From assembly GCA_027017505.1 (NCBI GenBank), contig JALUQR010000052.1:1-5493 (forward strand): 5,493 bases of DNA. The letters run 5' to 3'. The stretch comes from a bacterium. Its GTDB lineage: Bacteria > Desulfobacterota > GWC2-55-46 > DRQE01. The notes below the pieces were generated by a model that worked only from the letters and a program-made list of their open reading frames with translations, was not told where the DNA came from and made no database searches. The translations under genes and the position numbers were made by a program. Shown here one piece after another: positions 1 through 5,493 of the stretch. How positions within the stretch are numbered: the first letter of the stretch is position 1; every line of letters starts with the position of its first letter.

Positions 1-16
1 TCGAAAGGTAAACACC

Positions 17-907
17 ATGGAAAACATAGAAAGCATAAAGACACACTACGGCTTTACACAGCAGGATGCACAGAACCTTAAAAGCCTTCAGCCCATTATG
101 GAAAAGTACAGGCAGACCTTTGTGGAAGGCTTCTACAACTATATAAAGGAATTTGAGGATACCGCAAGGTTTTTAAGGGATGACCAGACCATAAGGAAAC
201 ACCAGGACGCCATAGGCAAGTGGTTTATGGAGCTGTTTTCAGGTGAGTACGGGTATCCCTACTTTCGTGAGCTCGAGAGGGTGGGCATGGCACATGTAAA
301 GATAAACCTTCCTGCACACTATGTGAATGCTGCAATGCACTTTGTAAAGCGCTACATAGACGATGTGCTCGACAAAGAGATAAAAGACCCGCAGGAGCTC
401 ACACACATGAAAAGGTCTGTGGATAAGATACTGGATATAAACCTGGATGTCTTTACCAGTTCCTACATAGAGGAGGAAAAAAGGGTTATATTTCTTTCCC
501 AGAAGGTGGAGTCCTATCTGGTGGGCTTTGCAAGAAGATTTTCCTACGGACTCAATCTGGTACTCGTTATAGGGCTGGTCTTTCTTGGTGTGCTCGTGAT
601 GGGGCTTTTTGCCTATGACCTCACCCATGTGTTTGACGGCGATATAGAAAAGGGTCTTCTGGCAACCCTTGGTACACTGCTCATGCTCTGGGTGGTCATA
701 GAGCTTATGGACACGGAGATTCAGCACCTGCGGGGTAAAAAGTTTGCCATAAGGGTGTTCATAAGTGTTGCCCTCGTTGCGGTAATACGAAAGATACTCA
801 TAACCACTCTCTCAACAGAAACCCAGCTTTCCAGCCAGCTATCTCTTGTCTTTGCCATAGCGGTGCTCGGTGTGATATACTGGCTTATAGCAAAGGTGGA
901 GGACTGA
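17..907 (+). CDS. Protoglobin-PsiE fusion membrane protein (putative heme-based sensor)
   Basis: The 296-residue product has two parts. Residues 1-160 match the globin-coupled-sensor/protoglobin fold: a B-helix FYNYI motif (39-43, Tyr40 a candidate distal residue), then LFSGEY (74-79), then VGMAHVKINLP (89-99), where His93 sits at the position of the proximal heme ligand. Residues 178-292 contain four hydrophobic helices (about 178-198, 214-231, 243-263, 273-292). The segments LWVVIELMDTEIQHLRGKK and VALVAVIRKILI resemble the PsiE (phosphate-starvation-inducible E) family. The globin part would lie in the cytoplasm and the rest in the inner membrane. By family knowledge such globins bind O2, CO or NO and usually drive a signalling output; the role of PsiE is unknown. 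ATG 17 follows an AAAGGT ribosome site (4-9). No kinase, cyclase or methyl-accepting domain is present, so the output is unclear. The domain calls are good; the sensing role is inferred. Confidence 0.85.
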   Translation: MENIESIKTHYGFTQQDAQNLKSLQPIMEKYRQTFVEGFYNYIKEFEDTARFLRDDQTIRKHQDAIGKWFMELFSGEYGYPYFRELERVGMAHVKINLPAHYVNAAMHFVKRYIDDVLDKEIKDPQELTHMKRSVDKILDINLDVFTSSYIEEEKRVIFLSQKVESYLVGFARRFSYGLNLVLVIGLVFLGVLVMGLFAYDLTHVFDGDIEKGLLATLGTLLMLWVVIELMDTEIQHLRGKKFAIRVFISVALVAVIRKILITTLSTETQLSSQLSLVFAIAVLGVIYWLIAKVED

Positions 908-926
908 GCACACAGAGTGCCCGCAT

Positions 927-1997
927 ATGGCTTGCCTTTCAGGCTCAAAAAACCTTAAGGACCTCTCAAAAGAAGAACTTTCAGCACTCGTAAGGGAGTA
1001 TGGTGAGCCCTCCTACAGGGCAGGGCAGATATACCGCTGGCTCTTTGCCAGGGGTGTGGACACCATAGACTCCATGACAGACCTGCCACAACAGATGCGG
1101 GAAAGGCTCAAAAAAGAGGGTTTCCACCTTAAACTGCCAGAGACTGTTGCAACAGAACGCTCAAACGATGGAACCATAAAGGTTGTCTTGAGACTTCTCG
1201 ATGGCTCCCTTGTGGAAAGTGTGCTCATACCAGATGAAAGGCGTCTGACCCTGTGTGTGTCCACGCAGACAGGTTGCAACCTTGGATGCAGGTTCTGTAA
1301 GACCGCCTCCTTTAAGAGGTGCAGAAACTTAAGCCTTTCAGAGCTTGTGGCCCAGGTGGAGATAGCCAGAAAACTTAAGCAGAAAGAGCCAGCCCTGAGA
1401 CAGTACCACCGCATAACAAACATAGTGATTATGGGTATGGGTGAGCCCCTCAACAATCTCGACGAGGTGCTCAGGTTCATAAAGGTGCTCACAGACCCAT
1501 CTGCCATGGGATACTCTCCACGAAGGATTACCCTTTCCACCGCAGGCATCATACCAGCGCTTAAAACACTTCTTAAGAGCACAAGGATAAACCTGGCCAT
1601 ATCCCTAAATGCCACTGATGAGAGAACACGAACCTTCCTTATGCCCGTAAACAGAAGGTATCCCATGAAGAAGCTTTTAAGGATACTCAGATACTCTCCG
1701 CTTCTCAAAAGGCGTTCTCTAACCATAGAGTATGTGCTCATAAGGGATGTTAACGACTCTAAAGAGGATGCCAGAAGACTTGCGGAAATACTCAGGGGTG
1801 TAAGATGCAAGGTGAACCTTATTGCCCTGAACCCCTTTGAGGGCTGTCCCTTCAGCCCTCCTGATGAGGCCTCTGTGGAGAGGTTTCGCAACATACTTGA
1901 AGGGTGTGGCCTTACTGTGCTTGTAAGAAAGAGCCGTGGTAGAGACATCCTTGCTGCGTGCGGACAGCTCGGTGCCAGAATGGATAAAACCTCTTGA
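927..1997 (+). CDS. rlmN: Dual-specificity 23S rRNA/tRNA adenine-C2 methyltransferase RlmN
   Basis: A radical SAM enzyme that methylates C2 of A2503 in 23S rRNA and, in characterised members, A37 of some tRNAs. It uses two SAM molecules: one supplies the methyl through a methyl-cysteine, the other is cleaved to 5'-deoxyadenosine. At 356 residues it has the normal family length. Visible motifs are the cluster cysteines C117, C121 and C124 (CxxxCxxC), VESVLIP with Glu97, the SAM-binding GMGEP (170-174), LAISLNA (223-229), and the C-terminal DILAACGQL, in which Cys345 is the methyl-carrying residue. The N-terminal part (KNLKDLSKEEL) is the usual RlmN accessory domain. Just after the cluster, CKTASFKRCRNL has Lys130 where the E. 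coli enzyme has Gly, and an extra Cys132. ATG 927 is the only good start near the conserved N-terminus, but its ribosome site is weak (CAGAG, 914-917 region), which suggests coupling to the gene 19 bp upstream. All key residues are present, so activity is likely. Confidence 0.96.
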   Translation: MACLSGSKNLKDLSKEELSALVREYGEPSYRAGQIYRWLFARGVDTIDSMTDLPQQMRERLKKEGFHLKLPETVATERSNDGTIKVVLRLLDGSLVESVLIPDERRLTLCVSTQTGCNLGCRFCKTASFKRCRNLSLSELVAQVEIARKLKQKEPALRQYHRITNIVIMGMGEPLNNLDEVLRFIKVLTDPSAMGYSPRRITLSTAGIIPALKTLLKSTRINLAISLNATDERTRTFLMPVNRRYPMKKLLRILRYSPLLKRRSLTIEYVLIRDVNDSKEDARRLAEILRGVRCKVNLIALNPFEGCPFSPPDEASVERFRNILEGCGLTVLVRKSRGRDILAACGQLGARMDKTS

Positions 1998-2022
1998 CCC
2001 TTAAGTGGTGTAATGTTAAAAA
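1994..2022 (+). promoter_or_regulatory. Candidate sigma-70-type promoter for the phosphorylase operon
   Basis: TTGACC (1994-1999, 5 of 6 to the -35 consensus) is followed after 17 bases by TAAAAA (2017-2022, 4 of 6 to the -10 consensus). The -35 box overlaps the rlmN stop codon. Transcription would start near 2029-2031, about 28 bases before the next ATG. The 60 bp gap (1998-2057) is AT-rich, unlike the surrounding genes, and shows no clear hairpin terminator, so read-through from rlmN is also possible. This rests on pattern matching only. Confidence 0.4.
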
Positions 2023-2040
2023 ATATCTTTTGAACAAAAA

Positions 2041-2050
2041 GGAAAAGGAG
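2041..2050 (+). promoter_or_regulatory. Strong Shine-Dalgarno for the MTA phosphorylase gene
   Basis: GGAAAAGGAG ends 7 bases before ATG 2058, the usual distance. It supports that start and fits independent, rather than coupled, translation of this gene. Confidence 0.75.
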
Positions 2051-2057
2051 CACTCCC

Positions 2058-2918
2058 ATGGCAGAGAGAACCATCGGTATAATAGGTGGCAGTGGCCTTT
2101 ACGAGATGGAAGGCCTTGAGGATGTAAGAGAGATTAAGGTGGAAACCCCTTTTGGCCCACCCTCTGATGCCTACATTACTGGAAAACTCGGTTCTGCACG
2201 CCTTGTGTTTCTGCCAAGACACGGCAGGGGACATCGCCTGTCTCCAACAGACATAAACTACCGTGCCAACATATACGGCATGAAGAAGCTCGGTGTGGAG
2301 TGGATTATCTCTGTGTCTGCTGTGGGAAGCATGAAGGAGGAGATAAGGCCTGGTGATGTGGTAATAGTGGACCAGTTCTTTGACAGGACAACCAGAAGGG
2401 TATCCACCTTTTTCTCCTCAGGCATAGTTGGGCATGTGGAGTTTGCAGAGCCCGTGTGTGCAAGGCTTGCAGAGGTTCTCCATGAGGCAAGCCTTAAGGC
2501 AGGAGCAACGGTCCACAGGGGTGGCACCTATGTGTGCATAGAAGGGCCCCAGTTTTCAACCAGGGCAGAAAGCCTCATATACCGTAGCTGGGGCGTGGAT
2601 GTAATAGGGATGACCAACATTCCAGAGGCAAAGCTCGCCCGTGAGGCAGAGATATGCTACTCCACAGTGGCACTCTCCACAGACTACGATTGCTGGCACG
2701 AAACCGAAGAGAGCGTTACTGTGGACATGATACTTACCACGCTTAAAAAGAATGTATCCCTTGCAAAACAGATAATAAAGAACGCCATACCCATGATAAC
2801 ACATCCCAGGGATTGCAAGTGTGCAAGAGCACTTGAATATGCAATAGTTACCGCAAAAGATGCCATACCAGAAGGGCTCAGGAAGGACCTTGCACCCATT
2901 ATAGGAAAATACCTCTGA
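2058..2918 (+). CDS. mtnP: S-methyl-5'-thioadenosine phosphorylase (MTAP)
   Basis: Cleaves 5'-methylthioadenosine with phosphate to adenine and 5-methylthioribose-1-phosphate, recycling the by-product of polyamine and related SAM-dependent pathways in the cytoplasm. The 286-residue protein has the full PNP/MTAP family 2 set: GIIGGSGLY (7-15, phosphate-binding Ser12), PRHGRGH (53-59), ISVSAVGS (84-91), EGPQFSTRAES (162-172), GMTNIPEAKLAREAEICY (184-201) and STDYDCW (207-213). Asp209 and Asp211 of TDYDCW fit purine (6-amino) recognition, as in MTAP rather than inosine/guanosine phosphorylases. C253-K-C255 near the C-terminus resembles the CxC of the Sulfolobus solfataricus MTAP II, where it stabilises the protein; Cys134 and Cys200 may also pair. 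It starts behind its own strong ribosome site, and the PfkB kinase follows 19 bp after its stop. Some family members also accept 5'-deoxyadenosine or adenosine, which sequence alone cannot settle. Confidence 0.94.
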   Translation: MAERTIGIIGGSGLYEMEGLEDVREIKVETPFGPPSDAYITGKLGSARLVFLPRHGRGHRLSPTDINYRANIYGMKKLGVEWIISVSAVGSMKEEIRPGDVVIVDQFFDRTTRRVSTFFSSGIVGHVEFAEPVCARLAEVLHEASLKAGATVHRGGTYVCIEGPQFSTRAESLIYRSWGVDVIGMTNIPEAKLAREAEICYSTVALSTDYDCWHETEESVTVDMILTTLKKNVSLAKQIIKNAIPMITHPRDCKCARALEYAIVTAKDAIPEGLRKDLAPIIGKYL

Positions 2919-2937
2919 TAGAAGGAGCAAGAAAATT

Positions 2938-3846
2938 ATGGACATAGTGGTTGTGGGCTCTGTTGCCTTCGATACCGTGGAGACCCCCTTTGGCAGGGCG
3001 GACGATGTGCTCGGAGGCAGTGCCACATATTTTTCCCTTTCAGCAAGCTTTTTCTCGAAGGTGGGAATGGTTGCGGTGGTTGGTGAGGACTTTCCCGATG
3101 AACACATAAGGATGCTTGAGGAAAAGGGGGTAGACACCACGGGTCTTGAAAAAAGGACTGGCAGGACATTCCGCTGGAAGGGCAGATACGACTATGACCT
3201 TAACCAGGCACACACCCTTGAAACCCAGCTCAATGTGTTTGAGCACTTCAACCCGAGCCTTCCTGACTCCTACAGAAAGGCACCCTTTGTGTTTCTTGCC
3301 AACATAGACCCTGTCTTACAGCTGAAAGTGCTCGAGCAGATAGACACACCAAGGCTTGTTGCCTGTGACACCATGAACTTCTGGATAGAGGGCAAGCCAG
3401 ATGAGCTCAGGGAGGTGCTCAAACGGGCAGACCTCTTTGTCATAAACGAGGCAGAGGCAAGGGAGCTTGCAGGTGAGCCAAGCCTTGTAAAGGCTGCAAA
3501 GAAGATAATGGCCTGCGGACCAGGGATACTCATAATAAAACGGGGTGAGTACGGTGCCCTCATGTTCAACGGCTCGTCCGTATTCAGTGCCCCTGCCTAT
3601 CCACTTGAGGATGTGTTTGACCCCACGGGCGCTGGCGATAGCTTTGCAGGCGGGCTCATGGGATATCTTGCGTATACCAACGACCTGAGTGAGCAGAACA
3701 TAAGAAAGGCCATAGTTATGGGCAGTGTTATGGCATCCTTCAATGTGGAGGACTTCAGCCTCAACCGCCTGCGTGCCATCTCATATGAGGATATAAGGGC
3801 ACGCTACACAGAGTTCAAACAATTGACCTACTTCGAGGATGTATGA
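2938..3846 (+). CDS. PfkB-family carbohydrate/nucleoside kinase
   Basis: An ATP-dependent kinase of the ribokinase/PfkB superfamily, 302 residues, the usual length. The N-terminal half shows VVVGSVAFDTVETP (4-17) and the substrate-side GG (26-27) in DVLGGSATYFSLSAS. The C-terminal half has INEAEARELAG (169-179), IIKRGEYGA (199-207) and the signature DPTGAGDSFAGG (228-239), with Asp234 as catalytic base and GAG as the anion hole. The stretch CDTMNFWI (143-150) resembles a subgroup of sugar kinases often left without a substrate; I cannot name the substrate. Candidates are adenosine, another nucleoside or a released pentose, given that it lies 19 bp after the MTA phosphorylase. A GAAGGAG ribosome site (2921-2927) precedes ATG 2938. 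The stop overlaps a possible upstream start of the next gene. The family is certain; the substrate is unknown. Confidence 0.9.
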   Translation: MDIVVVGSVAFDTVETPFGRADDVLGGSATYFSLSASFFSKVGMVAVVGEDFPDEHIRMLEEKGVDTTGLEKRTGRTFRWKGRYDYDLNQAHTLETQLNVFEHFNPSLPDSYRKAPFVFLANIDPVLQLKVLEQIDTPRLVACDTMNFWIEGKPDELREVLKRADLFVINEAEARELAGEPSLVKAAKKIMACGPGILIIKRGEYGALMFNGSSVFSAPAYPLEDVFDPTGAGDSFAGGLMGYLAYTNDLSEQNIRKAIVMGSVMASFNVEDFSLNRLRAISYEDIRARYTEFKQLTYFEDV

Positions 3847-3874
3847 TATAAACTCTTATGGTCAGGGTGCTGAT

Positions 3875-4621
3875 ATGACAAGAAGGGCCTTAATAGCTAT
3901 ACTTTTGACTGTGCTGGTCAGCTGTGCGACGGTATCAGAGGAAAAACGAAAGGAAACAGCAGACATACACTACAAGATGGGCTCCGTCTACTTTGCGGAG
4001 AGAAACTACACCCTTGCCCTTGAAGAGGTGCTCAAGGCTGTAAAGCTCTATCCCAACAGTGCTGAATACCACAACCTTCTTGGGCTCATCTACGGGGCAA
4101 AGAGGATGTACGAGAATGCCCAGATACACTTCAGACTTGCAATAAAGCTCAGGCCCGATTTTTCAGATGCACACACCAACCTTGGAGCCCTGTTTCTTGA
4201 GATGAAGGAATGGGACAAGGCCATACCTCACTTCTACCTTGCCCTTAAAAACCCCCTGTATAAGACACCCGAGCTTGCCTACAACAACCTGGGATGGGCA
4301 TACTACAACAAGGGTGAGTATGATAAGGCGGTGGAGAACTTCAAAAAGGCACTTGAGGTCAACCCCAGATACTTCATGGCCTACAACAACCTGGGGCTTG
4401 CCTACGAGCGTATCGGTAAGCTTGAGGATGCAGAGCTTGCACTGAGGAATGCGCTGAACCTCTCACCAGGATATGTTGATGGCTACTACAACCTGGGCCT
4501 TGTGCTCATAAAGAAGAAGGACAAAAAGGGCGCCCTTGAGGCATTCCAGAAGGTGGTGGAACTTGCCCCGTTAAGCGAGAGGGCAAGAAGTGCAAGGGAA
4601 TACATGGAACTCTTAAAATAA
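3875..4621 (+). CDS. TPR-repeat lipoprotein, PilF/PilW-like
   Basis: From ATG 3875 the 248-residue product begins with a lipoprotein signal: MTRR, a hydrophobic run (5-13) and the lipobox LVSC (14-17). Cys17 would be lipidated and residue +2 is Ala, so outer-membrane sorting is expected. The rest is almost entirely six tetratricopeptide repeats (about 29-62, 63-96, 97-132, 133-166, 167-200, 201-234), each with the G-Y/F-A-P pattern. In this layout, with rlmN upstream and a rodZ-like gene downstream, the best-known relative is PilF/PilW, a pilotin needed for the type IV pilus secretin. However, TPRs are generic, and no other pilus gene is in view. A longer reading starts at ATG 3839, overlapping the kinase stop by 8 bases. 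It would put twelve mostly acidic or polar residues before the signal peptide, so 3875 is preferred; its ribosome site is AGGGTG (3864-3869). Confidence 0.85.
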   Translation: MTRRALIAILLTVLVSCATVSEEKRKETADIHYKMGSVYFAERNYTLALEEVLKAVKLYPNSAEYHNLLGLIYGAKRMYENAQIHFRLAIKLRPDFSDAHTNLGALFLEMKEWDKAIPHFYLALKNPLYKTPELAYNNLGWAYYNKGEYDKAVENFKKALEVNPRYFMAYNNLGLAYERIGKLEDAELALRNALNLSPGYVDGYYNLGLVLIKKKDKKGALEAFQKVVELAPLSERARSAREYMELLK

Positions 4622-4634
4622 TGCGGGGAACACT

Positions 4635-5264
4635 ATGGAGACACCTGGCGGATTCCTTAAAAGGGAAAGAGAGATGCGTGGCATTGCCCTTGAGGATGTC
4701 GCAAGGGCGATAAAGCTTTCCACGAAACAGCTTGAGGCCCTTGAGGCAAATGAGTATCACAGGCTACCGCATCCCGTGTATGTAAAGGGTTTTATAAGGG
4801 CATATGCCAGGTATCTGGGGCTTGATGAAAACGATGCGGTCTTAAGGTTCGAGGTCTACCTGCAGGATACTGAAAAGGAGAAAACACCTGCCTCCCTGCC
4901 AGAGGCCCACACCGTACAGGAAAGGTCCCGAACAGCCTACATGGTTACCGCCATATCCGCCCTTCTGGGAGTTTTCATTATAGCCATGTATCTTATCCTC
5001 TCCCCTGGCACACCCGCAGAAAAACAGAAAGAGCCCCGCAGGGATAGCCCCGTGAGCAGAACAACCACATCTATGGTTGCAGAACTTCCTGCTGAAGAGC
5101 CCGGTCCAGCCCCTGTAAGCAAGACCACCACACCCTACACACTGGATATATACGCAAAGGGCACCACTTGGATAAAGGCCCAGATAGATGAGAAGGAGCC
5201 CTTTGAGGTACTGCTCCGCGAGGGCGAGCATGTGCGCTGGAGGGCAGACAGGGTTTTTTTTTGA
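4635..5264 (+). CDS. rodZ: RodZ-like HTH membrane protein, C-terminus out of frame
   Basis: RodZ links MreB filaments to the inner membrane and helps maintain rod shape. The 209-residue reading has an N-terminal Xre/Cro-type helix-turn-helix (about 4-70; GGFLKREREMRGIALEDVA, then KLSTKQLEALE and YVKGFIRAYARYLGLD, typical of RodZ). A charged linker, one transmembrane helix (about 102-122), a Pro/Thr/Ser/Glu-rich periplasmic linker (123-167) and the start of the C-terminal DUF4115 beta domain (168 onward, TTWIKAQID and REGEHVRWRA) follow. The protein then stops at TGA 5262 right after nine Ts, before the conserved GNAGGV part of the domain. That missing part is present just downstream in the -1 frame, to 5371; joined, the product would be 245 residues. 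ATG 4635 has a CGGGGA ribosome site (4624-4629) and lies 13 bp after the TPR gene. Either the shift is real and programmed, or the gene is damaged, or one T was lost in sequencing. Confidence 0.85.
   Translation: METPGGFLKREREMRGIALEDVARAIKLSTKQLEALEANEYHRLPHPVYVKGFIRAYARYLGLDENDAVLRFEVYLQDTEKEKTPASLPEAHTVQERSRTAYMVTAISALLGVFIIAMYLILSPGTPAEKQKEPRRDSPVSRTTTSMVAELPAEEPGPAPVSKTTTPYTLDIYAKGTTWIKAQIDEKEPFEVLLREGEHVRWRADRVFF
5254..5262 (+). other. T9 slippery tract at the rodZ frame break
   Basis: Nine consecutive Ts lie at the point where the frame is lost. In the 0 frame they read GTT TTT TTT TGA, so a U-UUU-UUU heptamer directly precedes the stop. One more T in the mRNA, or a -1 ribosome slip, joins the 0 frame to the downstream open frame. 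Runs of nine or more A or T are known sites of RNA polymerase slippage, and are also common places for sequencing errors. Confidence 0.8.
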
Positions 5265-5371
5265 TTATTGGAAACGCAGGTGGCGTGGAACTCAGGCTTA
5301 ACGGCAGAGAGCTGGGAAGCCTCGGAGAAGTGGGAGAGGTGGTAAGGCTAAGACTGCCCGAAGATGAATAA
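5261..5371 (+). other. Out-of-frame remainder of the RodZ C-terminal domain
   Basis: Read in the -1 frame from 5261, 36 codons encode LIIGNAGGVELRLNG, then RELGSLGEVGEVVRL and RLPEDE, ending at TAA 5369. GNAGGV, the LNG turn, LGSLG and VVRL are the typical end of the RodZ DUF4115 domain, so this is the natural continuation of the gene above and not a separate gene. It has no start codon or ribosome site of its own near the join. The intact conservation of the motif argues against long-standing decay. Confidence 0.85.
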
Positions 5372-5375
5372 CCCG

Positions 5376-5384
5376 AAAGGAGGA
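5376..5384 (+). promoter_or_regulatory. Strong Shine-Dalgarno deciding a GTG start
   Basis: AAAGGAGGA, close to a perfect anti-16S match, lies 4 bases before GTG 5389. An ATG at 5387 overlaps the GTG but opens only a five-codon frame ending at TAA 5402, so GTG is the start that yields a protein. Confidence 0.7.
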
Positions 5385-5388
5385 CCAT

Positions 5389-5493
5389 GTGGAAACAATC
5401 ATAAGATGCAGAAGATGTGGCAAAAAGATGAACTCCCGCCGTGTGGATGACTACAAGGTGCAGTTCAGCTGTGATTGTGGCTTTTCAGAGTAC
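5389..5493 (+). CDS. Small zinc-ribbon protein, start only (truncated by window)
   Basis: From GTG 5389 an open frame runs to the window edge (35 codons seen). The sequence holds RCRRCGKK (6-13) with Cys7 and Cys10, and SCDCGF (27-32) with Cys28 and Cys30. This CxxC...CxC arrangement suggests a treble-clef or zinc-ribbon metal site. The gene is too incomplete to name; it could be a free-standing zinc ribbon or the N-terminus of a larger protein. In related gene orders ispG and hisS follow rodZ, but this sequence is neither. It starts 17 bp after the restored rodZ stop. Confidence 0.7.
   Translation, partial: METIIRCRRCGKKMNSRRVDDYKVQFSCDCGFSEY

Noticed and set aside
1998..2057. Possible terminator or riboswitch between rlmN and the phosphorylase gene
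   Set aside because: Only a weak AAAA/TTTT pairing around 2019-2030 is visible; there is no GC-rich stem with a T-tract, and 60 bases is too short for a SAM riboswitch.
1013..2074. Long reverse-strand open frame (353 codons) opposite rlmN
   Set aside because: It lies wholly over the well-supported rlmN gene and its product, rich in Ser, Leu and Arg, shows no recognisable motif; it is a by-product of codon bias on the other strand.
2556..3140. Reverse-strand open frame (194 codons) over the phosphorylase and kinase genes
   Set aside because: It overlaps two genes with complete family signatures, has no domain of its own, and spans their junction without any sign of a promoter.
4239..4445. 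Forward open frame rich in Thr, Arg and Trp inside the TPR gene
   Set aside because: It is the repeat-rich TPR gene read in another frame; its apparent repeats come from the TPR codons.
5294..5322. Hairpin AGGCTT/AAGCCT as a frameshift stimulator
   Set aside because: A six-pair stem with a 17-base loop, about 32 bases from the slip site; classical stimulators sit about 5-9 bases away.
5071..5388. Reverse-strand open frame over the end of rodZ
   Set aside because: Low-complexity Ser/Leu/Pro product opposite the conserved RodZ C-terminal coding region; no start signal.

Overview
The window holds seven genes, all on the + strand and tightly packed: (1) a membrane protein fusing a protoglobin heme domain to a PsiE-like four-helix domain, (2) rlmN, (3) an S-methyl-5'-thioadenosine (MTA) phosphorylase, (4) a PfkB-family kinase, (5) a TPR lipoprotein of PilF/PilW type, (6) a RodZ-like cytoskeletal membrane protein whose reading frame is broken near its C-terminus, and (7) the start of a small zinc-ribbon protein cut off by the window edge. 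No RNA gene, CRISPR array, insertion sequence or long repeat was seen, and no gap between genes reaches 130 bases.

The organism looks like a Gram-negative bacterium, because it has an outer-membrane-type lipoprotein and RodZ. Codon use is rich in ATA (Ile) and AGG/AGA (Arg) at moderate GC. That habit, plus an MTA phosphorylase with a C-terminal Cys-x-Cys, suggests a thermophilic or deep-branching lineage such as Nitrospirota, Aquificota or Thermodesulfobacteriota. This placement is an inference of low confidence.

Layout: the globin-PsiE gene ends 19 bp before rlmN. A 60 bp gap after rlmN carries a plausible sigma-70-type promoter that overlaps the rlmN stop codon, followed by a strong ribosome binding site for the phosphorylase gene. 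The phosphorylase, kinase, TPR and RodZ genes then run with gaps of about 10 to 30 bp and read like one operon. The zinc-ribbon gene follows closely behind a strong Shine-Dalgarno sequence.

The order rlmN, pilF-like, rodZ-like is the one known from gammaproteobacteria (rlmN-pilF-rodZ-ispG-hisS in Pseudomonas). Here a nucleoside-salvage pair (phosphorylase plus sugar kinase) sits inside it. RlmN is a radical SAM enzyme that releases 5'-deoxyadenosine, which some MTA phosphorylases can cleave, so the neighbourhood may make biochemical sense. The two most notable points are the globin-PsiE fusion and the T9 tract in the rodZ-like gene, where a -1 shift (or one extra T in the mRNA) restores the conserved C-terminal domain end.
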